A DNA stretch of 37,589 nt from Spirochaetia bacterium. Lineage in GTDB: Bacteria > Spirochaetota > Spirochaetia > B11-G9. Of this stretch, positions 9,901 to 17,009 are shown in pieces. Position numbers and translations under genes: made by a program. The DNA is taken from the NCBI GenBank assembly GCA_029932585.1, contig JAOZPU010000005.1, positions 13,527-51,115 of the forward strand, in the 5' to 3' direction. Position 1 is the stretch's first letter. Every line of letters starts with the position of its first letter. The notes under the pieces were generated by a model, which saw nothing but the letters and a program-made list of their open reading frames with translations, was not told the DNA's origin and did not search any database.

Positions 9901-9963
9901 CTTGAGAAGAAAGATTTTGTTCAGAAGGTAGAATCCATGTTACTACAGGAGCATAAAATATGA
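6943..9963 (+). CDS. cheA: Hybrid chemotaxis histidine kinase CheA with C-terminal receiver
   Basis: The central kinase of the operon, 1006 residues against about 650 for E. coli CheA. Order: active Hpt domain with 'HTIKGTAGF' (His48); a second Hpt-like domain (about 160-270) in which 'KVIQGSSSYLGL' has Lys199 where the phospho-His should be; dimerisation helices from about 308; HATPase (N box 'LVRNSIDHGIE' near 420, 'DDGSGI', 'GRGVGMDVV' near 515); a CheW-like regulatory domain (about 555-700); a second, diverged CheW-like domain (about 733-865); and a receiver (884-1006) with 'VVDDSS', phospho-acceptor Asp934 in 'SDIEMPEMNG', and a conserved Lys near the end. The receiver may act as phosphate sink or as an internal output. 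cheW overlaps its end by 4 bases. Confidence 0.95.
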   Translation: MSDIDDEMLNDFIEESEELLDSIEEDFLSLETAGNDSELINRLFRAVHTIKGTAGFIGLANIGKLSHSMETLLGFFREGKEKPSKVYIDALLLGSDKLNESDGMDITVENDLLVRLNKQIENGEPPQAQVSVPPLPKPENSSITKSNNNIDNLDKKLVSLFTVQATEVLDSIDGFLENFHKSDMKSSESELKQKCNKIKVIQGSSSYLGLDSISEIAKYLELQLSVLGTDNSKSIENELKILFEIKDKMQLLIDDVYSSDKEDIKDFINKISSNNNLQGNKDLDSAAPVEVVQGNKDVQNKPNTTPKKESLRISVTLIDQLMRLAGELVLIRNQQSLQFREEAIGSRESIQRLDSVTSELQESIMHTRLQPISNVLNKFPRVVRDLGNSLGKDVELIIEGGEVELDKTIVEQLAGPMTHLVRNSIDHGIETPDVRRGNGKSPTGSLTLSAVHEGGIITITIKDDGSGINTEFLKNKVLSKGLLPSTVLEKMSKDELLNLIFLPGFSTNEAVSSVSGRGVGMDVVKTAVEALSGSIKIDSVIGQGTSIILKLPLTLSIIPSLLIRSYKQVFAIPQVNLEILVSLSSEEIAGKIEKAGSEEIYRIQDTLLPLVRLNEILARKNRLSLEDKYEIVKKYHKDDELNSTKTPMVIAVLGAGNSRFGLIVDEVIGAEEIVVNPMHPAIKNINIYSGAAIMGDGSVALILNADGLAFHSNVEFNVDEKSDLFDQDDKEPRESILLFTNSNESERYGVSLSIIKRIVEVEPEEIQNLSEKDYVSIDNNPCRVVRLNEVLDVSPNTDNKRQFLIIFKQIKKPLGLLVSDLRDIADVSIDIENSGYIQNGILGSDVINNKITMFIDINAIFSMAEPKWFEDSSPVISSFDKTKKKIYVVDDSSIFRQMITKYLKEEGYILSVGKNGREAYNALELEDYDMLVSDIEMPEMNGYELIKAVRKGSKNQNITALALSSLKIEEARAPAIALGFDDYQVKLEKKDFVQKVESMLLQEHKI

Positions 9964-10457
9964 GTTCCGCCAAAAATGAAATAAATAAGAGCCGAAGACA
10001 ACAGTTTGTTACTTTTAGTATGGAAGGCAGTCTTTATGGAGTAGATATCTTAACAGTTAAAGAAGTAAGTTCTGATTATAATCTTACTCCAATTTATCAT
10101 GCTCCTGATACAGTTAAAGGCTATGTGAATTTAAGGGGTGAGATCTATCTTATCCTGGATTTAACTGTTGCTTTGGGGTTTGAAAATAGTTTGGAAAAAA
10201 AATCCAAGTTAATTATTTTTAAGAATATTGTTGATGATCCCTTTGGTATTATTGTTAATACAAGTGGTGATGTTGTTAGCATCGAAGAAGATCAGTTCCA
10301 GAAATTTAATTCTTCAGATACTCAAAATAATTTAAACACACTACATGATAAGCAAATTATCAATGGATTGTTTAAAACAGAAAATAATTTAATTATTAGT
10401 ATTGATGCCTACAAAATACTTTCTATATTAGATGAAGAAGGTGTGGAGGCGAAATGA
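9960..10457 (+). CDS. cheW: Chemotaxis coupling protein CheW
   Basis: A 165-residue adaptor that links receptors to CheA in the cytoplasmic array. It is a single CheW/SH3-like domain, with the opening 'QFVTFSMEGSLYGVDILTVKEV' and 'VKGYVNLRGEIYLILDL' typical of the family. The start codon overlaps the cheA stop (atga), with ggag upstream, which indicates translational coupling and fixed stoichiometry. Its 3' end overlaps cheB in the same way. Confidence 0.93.
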   Translation: MSSAKNEINKSRRQQFVTFSMEGSLYGVDILTVKEVSSDYNLTPIYHAPDTVKGYVNLRGEIYLILDLTVALGFENSLEKKSKLIIFKNIVDDPFGIIVNTSGDVVSIEEDQFQKFNSSDTQNNLNTLHDKQIINGLFKTENNLIISIDAYKILSILDEEGVEAK

Positions 10458-11515
10458 CTAATAGAATACTTATTGTTGATGATTCAATATTATTTAGAAA
10501 GAGCCTTGAAAAAGTATTCTTAGAGATAAGTGAAATAGTTATTATAGATTCTGTGTGGAATGGTAAACTTGTCCTGCCCTATCTTACTAAAGATAAAAAA
10601 CCGGATTTAATTACTTTAGACATAGAAATGCCTGAAATGGATGGGCTTGAGACTTTAAAACATATTCAGAAATTTAATAATACTCTTATTCCTGAAGAAC
10701 GAATTGAGATATTAATGATTAGTTCAAAGACTGTCACTGGTGGAGCGATAACAATGAAAGCACTCAATTTGGGTGCTTTTGATTTTATTTTGAAACCAGC
10801 AGGTGAGAATCCTGAACAGAACTTACAATTACTAAGAATTCAGGTAGAAAATAAAATAGAGTTATTTCGAACTATTAAAAAAGATTCAACTGGAGTAGAA
10901 GCAAAAAATCCCCATAAATATTCTGAAATATTAGATAGTAAAAATAAATTTTCACTTATCGCTATTGGCATATCTACAGGAGGCCCTAAGGCTCTCATGG
11001 ATCTTTTGCCAGACTTAAGTAAAGCTACAGATCTTCCAATTATTATTGCTCAGCATATGCCTGAAGGGTTTACAAAATCTCTTGCAAGTATGTTGGATAA
11101 AGTTTGCGGGCATACTGTAGTTGAAGGTCGAGATGGAATGGATATAGAGAAAGGGAATATATATCTGGCTCCTGGTGGTTTCAATTTATTATTAAAAAAA
11201 ATAGATGACAAAGTTCATATAGCTATAAATAAAAATATTGCACAAAATAAGTATTCTCCTTCAGTTGATCAATTGTTTAGATCCGTAGCCTCCATATATC
11301 GGGACGAGCTTATTTCAATTATAATGACAGGGATGGGAAATGATGGAACAGCTGGTATATCAACAGTTAAACGTTTAGGAGGATATATTATTGCTCAGGA
11401 TAAAGAGAGCTCTATTGTATGGGGAATGCCTGGCAGAGCTATTGAAACTGGTCATGTAGATATAGTTTTAGGTATAAAAGATATTGCTGAACATATTAGT
11501 ACATTGTGTAGATGA
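10454..11515 (+). CDS. cheB: Chemotaxis methylesterase/deamidase CheB
   Basis: Removes methyl groups from receptor glutamates, giving adaptation feedback when phosphorylated by CheA. The 353-residue protein has an N-terminal receiver ('ILIVDDS', phospho-Asp56 in 'TLDIEMPEMDG') and a C-terminal esterase domain whose catalytic triad is intact: Ser174 in 'GISTGG', His201 in 'QHMPEG' and Asp297 in 'GMGNDGTAG'. A common His in the 'PGGxHM' motif is Asn here ('PGGFNLL'), but that residue is not part of the triad. The gene overlaps cheW by 4 bases and precedes cheR by 8 bases, so both adaptation enzymes are encoded together. Confidence 0.95.
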   Translation: MTNRILIVDDSILFRKSLEKVFLEISEIVIIDSVWNGKLVLPYLTKDKKPDLITLDIEMPEMDGLETLKHIQKFNNTLIPEERIEILMISSKTVTGGAITMKALNLGAFDFILKPAGENPEQNLQLLRIQVENKIELFRTIKKDSTGVEAKNPHKYSEILDSKNKFSLIAIGISTGGPKALMDLLPDLSKATDLPIIIAQHMPEGFTKSLASMLDKVCGHTVVEGRDGMDIEKGNIYLAPGGFNLLLKKIDDKVHIAINKNIAQNKYSPSVDQLFRSVASIYRDELISIIMTGMGNDGTAGISTVKRLGGYIIAQDKESSIVWGMPGRAIETGHVDIVLGIKDIAEHISTLCR

Positions 11516-11523
11516 GTATATAA

Positions 11524-12360
11524 ATGGAAGATATAATTACTAAAACAGATTTTAAAATTATATCTGGGTTTATTAAAAAAATCTGTGGTATTTCACTGGA
11601 CTATAATAAAGAATATCTTATTAGACACAGATTATGTTCTCTTCTGGAAAAAAAGGGTTTTGATTCATATAGCAGATTTTCAAAATTTTTGGAGACGAAT
11701 TGTACAACTTCTTTTAATGAAGAATTGATTTCTTCAATTACTGTCAATGAGTCAATGTTTTTTAGAGATATGCATCCTTTTGATGCTCTTTCCGGAACTA
11801 TTTTGAAGGAGTTGTTTAGAGATAGAAAGAAGATAAATATCTGGAGCGCTGGTTGCTCTACTGGACAGGAACCTTATTCCATTGCCATGGTCATTGATAT
11901 TTTTGTTAAGGAAAACTCTCCTGAATTTGATGATGTCAAATATACAATAATTGCAAGTGATATAGATCCAAAGGTTTTGGCTTATGCTGAATCTGGTATC
12001 TATTCAAAATTTGAAGTTTCCCGTGGTCTAGATGATGAAAAACTGGCTCAGTATTTTACTAAGCAAAATAATGGTTATTATAAAATTAAGAGTTTTCTTA
12101 AAGAACATATAAAATTTGTTAAAGTAAATTTTAAAGATATGGATATTGAAATATTTCCAATGTTTCATCTTATAATGCTTCGAAATGTTTTAATTTATTT
12201 TTGTGGCGATTTGAAAACAAAAATTATTAAACAGGTTGAAAATATTTTGCATGAAGATGGTTATTTAATAATTGGATCTTCGGAAAACCTTTATAGTCTC
12301 CAACATAATTTCAAATATGAAATTATTGGTAATACATATTCTTTTAGAAAAATAGTTTGA
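11524..12360 (+). CDS. cheR: Chemotaxis receptor methyltransferase CheR
   Basis: S-adenosylmethionine-dependent methyltransferase of 278 residues that methylates receptor glutamates. An N-terminal helical domain ('YLIRHRLCSLLEKKGFDSY') is followed by the catalytic fold: 'TVNESMFFRD', SAM-binding 'IWSAGCSTGQEPYSIAM', 'ASDIDPKVLAYAESGIYS', and 'IMLRNVLIYF'. No pentapeptide-binding insertion or TPR extension is evident. The Shine-Dalgarno is weak (gatgag), so it may depend on translation of cheB eight bases upstream. Confidence 0.94.
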   Translation: MEDIITKTDFKIISGFIKKICGISLDYNKEYLIRHRLCSLLEKKGFDSYSRFSKFLETNCTTSFNEELISSITVNESMFFRDMHPFDALSGTILKELFRDRKKINIWSAGCSTGQEPYSIAMVIDIFVKENSPEFDDVKYTIIASDIDPKVLAYAESGIYSKFEVSRGLDDEKLAQYFTKQNNGYYKIKSFLKEHIKFVKVNFKDMDIEIFPMFHLIMLRNVLIYFCGDLKTKIIKQVENILHEDGYLIIGSSENLYSLQHNFKYEIIGNTYSFRKIV

Positions 12361-12367
12361 GGTAAAT

Positions 12368-14032
12368 ATGGATAGATTGTCTTCAATAGCTTTGCTAAGT
12401 AATAATGAATTAAGTAAAGCCATAATAGGTTTAGAAGTAAAAAAACAAAATTTGGATTTTGCAGCCTATTCAAATACAAATGAAGTTTATGCAAATACCG
12501 GAAAACTTCTAATTATTGATATGGACAGTATAGAAGAATCTGCTTGTAGAACTATTCTTGAATCGATTAAGAAGGACGCAATTTATAATTTTACCTGTTT
12601 AACATTCAGTTCTGAGAGCAGTGGTCTTGATGCAGACTATATTCTCGAGAATGATTTTAGTAATTTAAAAGAAATCCTTTTAGATACAGATTCAAAAAAA
12701 ATAGCTTTGTCTCTACAAGATAATACATTGCCCTCTAAAATTAATTTAGAAGTTGATTATATTCAAAACAATTTTAATAATTTAAAAGAAATCCTTCTGG
12801 AAATTAAGGATAAACTATATATAAATCAGGGAGGAGTTAGTTCTGATATAGTTGTAGAAAAAAAAGAAGTAAAGCCCGAAGTAAAACCAGAAGTTACCAT
12901 ATCAAAAGTAAGAAGTATACGTGCAGCAAATACAGGTAAAACAACACCCGGTACATCTGTTATAGGTAATTTAAGTGTATTTTCAGAATCCTCTGAAAAT
13001 ACACATATACTACTTGCAGATGATAGTAAACCTGTTAGAAAATTTGTGACAAAAATTTTGGAGGAACAAAACTTTGATGTAACTACATTTGTAAATGGAC
13101 AGGAATTAATTGATTTTCTGAATGAAGGAAATGGTGGTGATATAATTTTGCTGGATAATCAAATGCCTGTAAAAGATGGTATGACAACTTTGCAGGAGAT
13201 AAAGGGTCATGAAAGCTGGAAAGATATTCCTATTCTCTTTTTATCTGCTATTACTGCAAAGGATCAGGTTGTTGAAGCACTTGTTCTTGGCGCAGATGAT
13301 TACATGGAGAAACCATTTAATAATAAGGAATTTTTAGCAAGAATAAATGTTCATGTTCGTATTGATCAATTGAAAAAAGCCATTGTTAAAGAAAAAGAAA
13401 AATCAGATAAATTAATTCTTAATACACTTCCTAAAAAAATTGTTGACGATCTTAAAATGTTTGGTAAAACATCACCGGAAACTTTTGAAGATGTAACGGT
13501 ATATTTTTCTGATATTGTTTCATTTACGAACCATTCTACAGGAATGGAACCTGCAGCCTTAATTGATGAATTAAATATTCTATTTACTGAATATGACACA
13601 ATAATGGAAAATCATGGTTGTGAGAGAATTAAAACAATAGGTGATGCTTATTTAGCTGTTAGCGGAATGCCTGTTGCAAATAAAAATCATGCATACAATA
13701 TGGCCATGGCCTCAATTGAAATTGCCCGTTTTATGCAGAATCGTTTTGATTCCCGTGAAAATGGCTGGGAATTAAGAATAGGGTTGCATACAGGTTCTGT
13801 TGTAGGTGGAATTGTAGGGGAGAAAAAATATCTCTATGATGTTTTTGGGGATACTATAAATACTTCTTCAAGAATGGAAAGCAATTCTCTTCCAATGCAT
13901 ATTAATGTTTCAGAAACTACATATGAATTATTAAAAGATGATTTTCCTTTTATAAAACGTGATTCTTTAAACGTAAAAGGGAAGGGCGAGATGGTTATGT
14001 ATTTTCTTGATTGGCCTAAGGTTGAAATCTAG
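12368..14032 (+). CDS. Response-regulator adenylate cyclase (REC-class III cyclase)
   Basis: Predicted output of the chemosensory operon, making cAMP from ATP. The 554-residue protein has an N-terminal region (1-150) that looks like a degenerate receiver ('KLLIIDMDS') plus a 38-residue internal repeat (DYI..N.F.NLKEILL), a charged linker with 'KPEVKPEV', a true receiver (about 215-335; 'LADDSK', phospho-Asp263 in 'LLDNQMPVKDG', 'EKPF'), a signalling helix ('LNTLPKKIVDDLK') and a class III cyclase domain (375-550). Metal ligands Asp382 ('YFSDIVSFT') and Asp426 are present. Purine-selecting residues Lys422 ('RIKTIGDAY') and Asp491 ('YDVFGDT') favour ATP over GTP, and the transition-state Asn/Arg 'NTSSRM' is intact. 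It follows cheR by 7 bases and overlaps the convergent UPF0280 gene by 17 bases. Confidence 0.92.
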   Translation: MDRLSSIALLSNNELSKAIIGLEVKKQNLDFAAYSNTNEVYANTGKLLIIDMDSIEESACRTILESIKKDAIYNFTCLTFSSESSGLDADYILENDFSNLKEILLDTDSKKIALSLQDNTLPSKINLEVDYIQNNFNNLKEILLEIKDKLYINQGGVSSDIVVEKKEVKPEVKPEVTISKVRSIRAANTGKTTPGTSVIGNLSVFSESSENTHILLADDSKPVRKFVTKILEEQNFDVTTFVNGQELIDFLNEGNGGDIILLDNQMPVKDGMTTLQEIKGHESWKDIPILFLSAITAKDQVVEALVLGADDYMEKPFNNKEFLARINVHVRIDQLKKAIVKEKEKSDKLILNTLPKKIVDDLKMFGKTSPETFEDVTVYFSDIVSFTNHSTGMEPAALIDELNILFTEYDTIMENHGCERIKTIGDAYLAVSGMPVANKNHAYNMAMASIEIARFMQNRFDSRENGWELRIGLHTGSVVGGIVGEKKYLYDVFGDTINTSSRMESNSLPMHINVSETTYELLKDDFPFIKRDSLNVKGKGEMVMYFLDWPKVEI

Positions 14033-14768
14033 TAATTTTATTTATTAATTCAGGATCCCTGTTAGGAATTATTTCGGGTATTTCTCCTGACAACCCAATC
14101 TTGTTACCCTTAATAATTATTAATCCCAGAATATCCGGAATAGCAGATATCTTATTAAGAACCTTTTGAATATCACTTATTTTTTTTACCATATTACATG
14201 CCCTTGTGGCAGCAGCATCTGCAAGAGCTCCTGATTTTGAAAATACTGTAACAAGATCGCAGTTTCCCAGGCTATGCGAATGTCCCATAGTACTGGAAGA
14301 TGAGCAGACAGCCAGAGGTGTGTCTTCCGGTTTTATCAGGAATGCAAGTTTTCCTTCCAAAGATGCAACTCCAGAGTGAATTCCCAGAATAAGTTCATTT
14401 TTAAGGATCATAAAAATATCCCCGCCATTTTCTACAATAGCTTCTGTCTTATTTGAGTTTAGAAATGAACCTCCGTCCCCATTGGTAGCTCCTTTTTCTG
14501 CTGAAAGTTGAGCTATTGATCCAGCTACAGCAGCCATTGGGCCTACATTTGTCATATATGCTGCTTTTTGCATTATTTTGGCAATATGAGGGGAGTCTTC
14601 AGATAGCGGAGAAACAGGTATTAAGGACTCATAAAAATCCTGATTATTCACAATAAATTTTTCCAGAGTTTCTCTTTGAGTAATTATTGTATCTGTCACA
14701 GACTGCAGGTGCTCTGAAGCTATTCTATAATCAGCGTTTCTGTATGAAAATCTGGTAAAAGACCTCAT
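14016..14768 (-). CDS. UPF0280/COG2122 family protein, homocysteine biosynthesis accessory
   Basis: A 250-residue cytoplasmic protein distantly related to ApbE. Family marks include 'VGPMAAVAGSIAQ', 'VENGGDIFM' and 'SGALADAAATRACN'. In methanogens and Desulfovibrio, COG2122 genes have been tied experimentally to homocysteine formation together with DUF39 and NIL-ferredoxin proteins; here it is the third gene of exactly that set, 17 bases after the ferredoxin gene. Its precise chemistry is not established; handling of a sulfur or electron donor is likely. Its last 17 bases overlap the end of the convergent cyclase gene, which leaves no room for a terminator between them. Confidence 0.87.
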   Translation of the reverse strand: MRSFTRFSYRNADYRIASEHLQSVTDTIITQRETLEKFIVNNQDFYESLIPVSPLSEDSPHIAKIMQKAAYMTNVGPMAAVAGSIAQLSAEKGATNGDGGSFLNSNKTEAIVENGGDIFMILKNELILGIHSGVASLEGKLAFLIKPEDTPLAVCSSSSTMGHSHSLGNCDLVTVFSKSGALADAAATRACNMVKKISDIQKVLNKISAIPDILGLIIIKGNKIGLSGEIPEIIPNRDPELINKITRFQP

Positions 14769-14785
14769 TGCTGGTTTTTAACCAT

Positions 14786-15205
14786 CTACTTATCCTGAAA
14801 AATTGAACCACAGGCTCCAAAAGGGCAGTTTGGAATGCATCCCATACAATCGATACATAGATCCCGATCAAATTCTACTTTCATAGTATTTCTATCTTTT
14901 ATATGGAGTGCATCTACCGGACAATGGGTAAGGCAGTTACCACAGGAGGTACATATAGATTCATCCCACCTAAAAGCTTTCTGGGCATCATCAATTTTTA
15001 CACCTTCAGCAACAATAAATTTTATACCTTCTTCAATTTTGGCCGCTGAACCTGTAATATCCAGGACCATAAACCCTTCCTCTTCCTCAGTTATACTTGC
15101 TCTGTACAAATTAATTATCAGATCAAAATCTTTAACAAGATGGTAAACTATTGGTTTCTCTACAACTTTTTTGTTAAAAGTTAAAAGTAGTTTTTTTGTT
15201 TCCAT
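14786..15205 (-). CDS. NIL domain-ferredoxin (2x[4Fe-4S]) protein
   Basis: An electron carrier of 139 residues: an N-terminal NIL domain of about 75 residues, otherwise known from the methionine importer ATPase MetN, and a ferredoxin domain with two cluster motifs, 'CTSCGNCLTHCP' and 'CIDCMGCIPNCP'. With HcyBio it forms the partner pair that converts aspartate semialdehyde and sulfide to homocysteine in methanogens; the clusters are thought to supply reducing electrons. The ORF track begins at a TTG (15220), but the ATG at 15205 has ggtga at eight bases and is preferred. The upstream gene ends at 15210, four bases before this start. Confidence 0.92.
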   Translation of the reverse strand: METKKLLLTFNKKVVEKPIVYHLVKDFDLIINLYRASITEEEEGFMVLDITGSAAKIEEGIKFIVAEGVKIDDAQKAFRWDESICTSCGNCLTHCPVDALHIKDRNTMKVEFDRDLCIDCMGCIPNCPFGACGSIFQDK

Positions 15206-15209
15206 AAAA

Positions 15210-16400
15210 TTATTCACCAACCTTCATGGATTTCATCCCCTGGTTTGGAGGAAGTGCCATATATGGTTTATTAAGGGTAAAAGAACCATCCTTAATTTCT
15301 GATTTTAATATCTCTGCAATAGTAATTGCTTTTTCATAAGAGGAAAGTGATGCAGTTTCTACTTCTTTTCCAAGAATATTTGCAGTTCCTGATTTTAATT
15401 CTTCATAATTTACAGTTGATAGGACTTTACCAGTTTTCATAGGGTAATCCATGGAATAATCAATTACCTGAGCTCGTATATCTCTATCTCTAATGGTAGT
15501 TTTAAGTAGAATTTCTTCATTTAATATGGGAATAGGTATACCTACTCCAAGAGCCAGAGAAACACCATAACCTTTAAAACTTACACCTCTGACATAATCT
15601 GCATCCATTTTTTTCATATCCCCGGTAAGAGCCAATGTCCCTGCTCCTTCTGCAGGAACATCATTTGCTGTTCGCTCAACTGCAGATGCATGCTGGGTTC
15701 CTTCTGAATAAACATGACCTTTGGCACCTGCAAGCCACACAGATGTTCCAACTCCTATGGTTTGATACAGTGGGTCATTTAAAAGGGGGGATAACTGCCC
15801 TGCTGATGAATAAGTAAGATTTCCCATATTAGGTTTAAGTTTGCCAAGATAGGTATATATAGTTTTATTTGATGTATTAATTGCTACATTATAGTTCTGA
15901 TAACAGTTTCTGGGATTTACCATAGTAGCCTGATTTAAGTCATCAATGGTGAACCGGGTTCTAATTTCTTTAAGGGGATACTCATCAGTACCGTAAGACA
16001 GAGCAAATAGCTGAAGTTCCTCACCTCTAATTAATTTTTCTATAACATGACCACCACCAAATTTGAATTCTCCAGGGTAATCTAAATTTGCAGGATCATT
16101 ATGACGAAGCTGAGTTGCTCCCATATAAAGATCTACTGCGGCAATTCCTGAATATGCAAGTACATCATCAATCCACGCTTCTGTAATTCTTATTTTAGGC
16201 TGGCTGTGTCCAAAGTTCATAAAACAACCAGAGGAACACATGGGGCCAAATGTTGCTGTTGTAACAACATCAACCTCTTTTGCAGCTTTCTCAATACCCT
16301 TTTCTTCTACATATTCAATTATTTCAGCAGCTGTAAGTACAACAGCTTTTTTTGAAACAATTTTTTCGTTTATTTCTTCATAAGTTTTCATTGACAACAT
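15210..16400 (-). CDS. L-aspartate semialdehyde sulfurtransferase (HcyBio/DUF39)
   Basis: A 396-residue COG1900 enzyme that inserts sulfide-derived sulfur into aspartate semialdehyde to give homocysteine, bypassing O-acyl-homoserine. It carries the expected cysteines: 'GPMCSSGCFMNFGH' (Cys55, Cys59) and 'NPRNCYQNY' (Cys166), consistent with a persulfide mechanism. The family signature 'GIAAVDLYMGATQL' is also present. Two in-frame ATGs (16400 and 16391) are possible; neither has a strong Shine-Dalgarno. It is the first gene of the three-gene minus-strand operon, divergent from the cheY-like gene with 96 bases between them. Confidence 0.92.
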   Translation of the reverse strand: MLSMKTYEEINEKIVSKKAVVLTAAEIIEYVEEKGIEKAAKEVDVVTTATFGPMCSSGCFMNFGHSQPKIRITEAWIDDVLAYSGIAAVDLYMGATQLRHNDPANLDYPGEFKFGGGHVIEKLIRGEELQLFALSYGTDEYPLKEIRTRFTIDDLNQATMVNPRNCYQNYNVAINTSNKTIYTYLGKLKPNMGNLTYSSAGQLSPLLNDPLYQTIGVGTSVWLAGAKGHVYSEGTQHASAVERTANDVPAEGAGTLALTGDMKKMDADYVRGVSFKGYGVSLALGVGIPIPILNEEILLKTTIRDRDIRAQVIDYSMDYPMKTGKVLSTVNYEELKSGTANILGKEVETASLSSYEKAITIAEILKSEIKDGSFTLNKPYMALPPNQGMKSMKVGE

Positions 16401-16446
16401 GCTATCAGATTATTAAAAAAATATCAATTTTACTCTTGCTAATACT

Positions 16447-16474
16447 TTGTAAACTATTACACTGATAATATAAT
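16447..16474 (+). promoter_or_regulatory. Sigma-70-type promoter of stand-alone cheY
   Basis: ttgtaa (16447-16452), a 16-base spacer and a perfect tataat (16469-16474). A strong gggagg Shine-Dalgarno follows at 16483-16488, just before the TTG start at 16497. The element lies in the divergent intergenic region shared with the HcyBio operon. Confidence 0.65.
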
Positions 16475-16496
16475 AAAAACTCGGGAGGAAATTGTA

Positions 16497-16922
16497 TTGC
16501 AAACAGAAATTTTAGATAATATTGGTAGTAGTGGTATTAAACAGGATGGAACTCCTTATAGAGTTTTAATAGTAGATGATTCAAAATTTGTTAAGAAACA
16601 ACTTGGTAAAATTCTTGAATCAGAAGGATATGAAATTATAAGTACTGCTGCTCATGGAGCAGAAGCTGTTGATAAATATAAAGAGTTAAAAGAAAGTATA
16701 GATCTTGTCACTATGGATATTACTATGCCTGGAATGGATGGTGTTACAGCAATGGAAAAAATTGTTCAGTTTGACAATTCTGCCAAGGTTGTAATGGTCA
16801 GTGCCCTTGGAAAGCATGATCTTGTAAAAAAGTCCTTTATGCTTGGAGCAAGTAATTATATTGTAAAACCATTGAATCGTGATAAAGTTGTAGAAAGACT
16901 TAGTTATGTTCTGAATAATTAA
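16497..16922 (+). CDS. cheY: CheY-like single-domain response regulator
   Basis: A stand-alone receiver of 141 residues with a short N-terminal extension (about 20 residues). All phosphotransfer residues are visible: the acidic pair in 'LIVDDSKF', the acceptor Asp in 'TMDITMPGMDG', Ser in 'VMVSALG' and Lys in 'YIVKPLN'. It is likely phosphorylated by a CheA and acts on the flagellar switch or another target. It is not in the chemosensory operon: the homocysteine genes lie between, and it has its own sigma-70 promoter. The TTG start with gggagg upstream is the best choice. Confidence 0.92.
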   Translation: MQTEILDNIGSSGIKQDGTPYRVLIVDDSKFVKKQLGKILESEGYEIISTAAHGAEAVDKYKELKESIDLVTMDITMPGMDGVTAMEKIVQFDNSAKVVMVSALGKHDLVKKSFMLGASNYIVKPLNRDKVVERLSYVLNN

Positions 16923-16984
16923 ATGTTTACCTCGATTGTCTCGATACATTTTGCCGGGGCAAAACACTCGACCACCGATGTTTA
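16923..16984 (+). repeat. Palindromic intergenic repeat flanked by a 7-bp direct repeat
   Basis: tcgatacattttgcc, loop gg, then ggcaaaacactcga: a perfect seven-pair core (ttttgcc/ggcaaaa) framed by tcga on both sides. The region 16930-16977 is flanked by identical 7-mers atgttta (16923-16929 and 16978-16984), which resembles a target-site duplication of a small non-autonomous element. The left end tcgatacattt is shared with the repeat at 3181. No U-tract follows, so it is a poor intrinsic terminator. Confidence 0.55.
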
Positions 16985-17009
16985 GCAGGAAAGTGAGGAA
17001 TAGATAGAA

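Noticed and set aside
14835-15146. 103-residue plus-strand ORF opposite the NIL-ferredoxin gene
   Set aside because: Shadow ORF; the minus strand has unmistakable ferredoxin cysteines.
16401-16496. SAM or other methionine-pathway riboswitch before the HcyBio operon
   Set aside because: Only 96 bases separate the divergent genes and I see neither an S-box core nor a terminator hairpin on the minus strand.
16938-16965. Intrinsic terminator after cheY
   Set aside because: The hairpin ttttgcc/ggcaaaa is good, but no T-tract follows and it has the features of an interspersed repeat.
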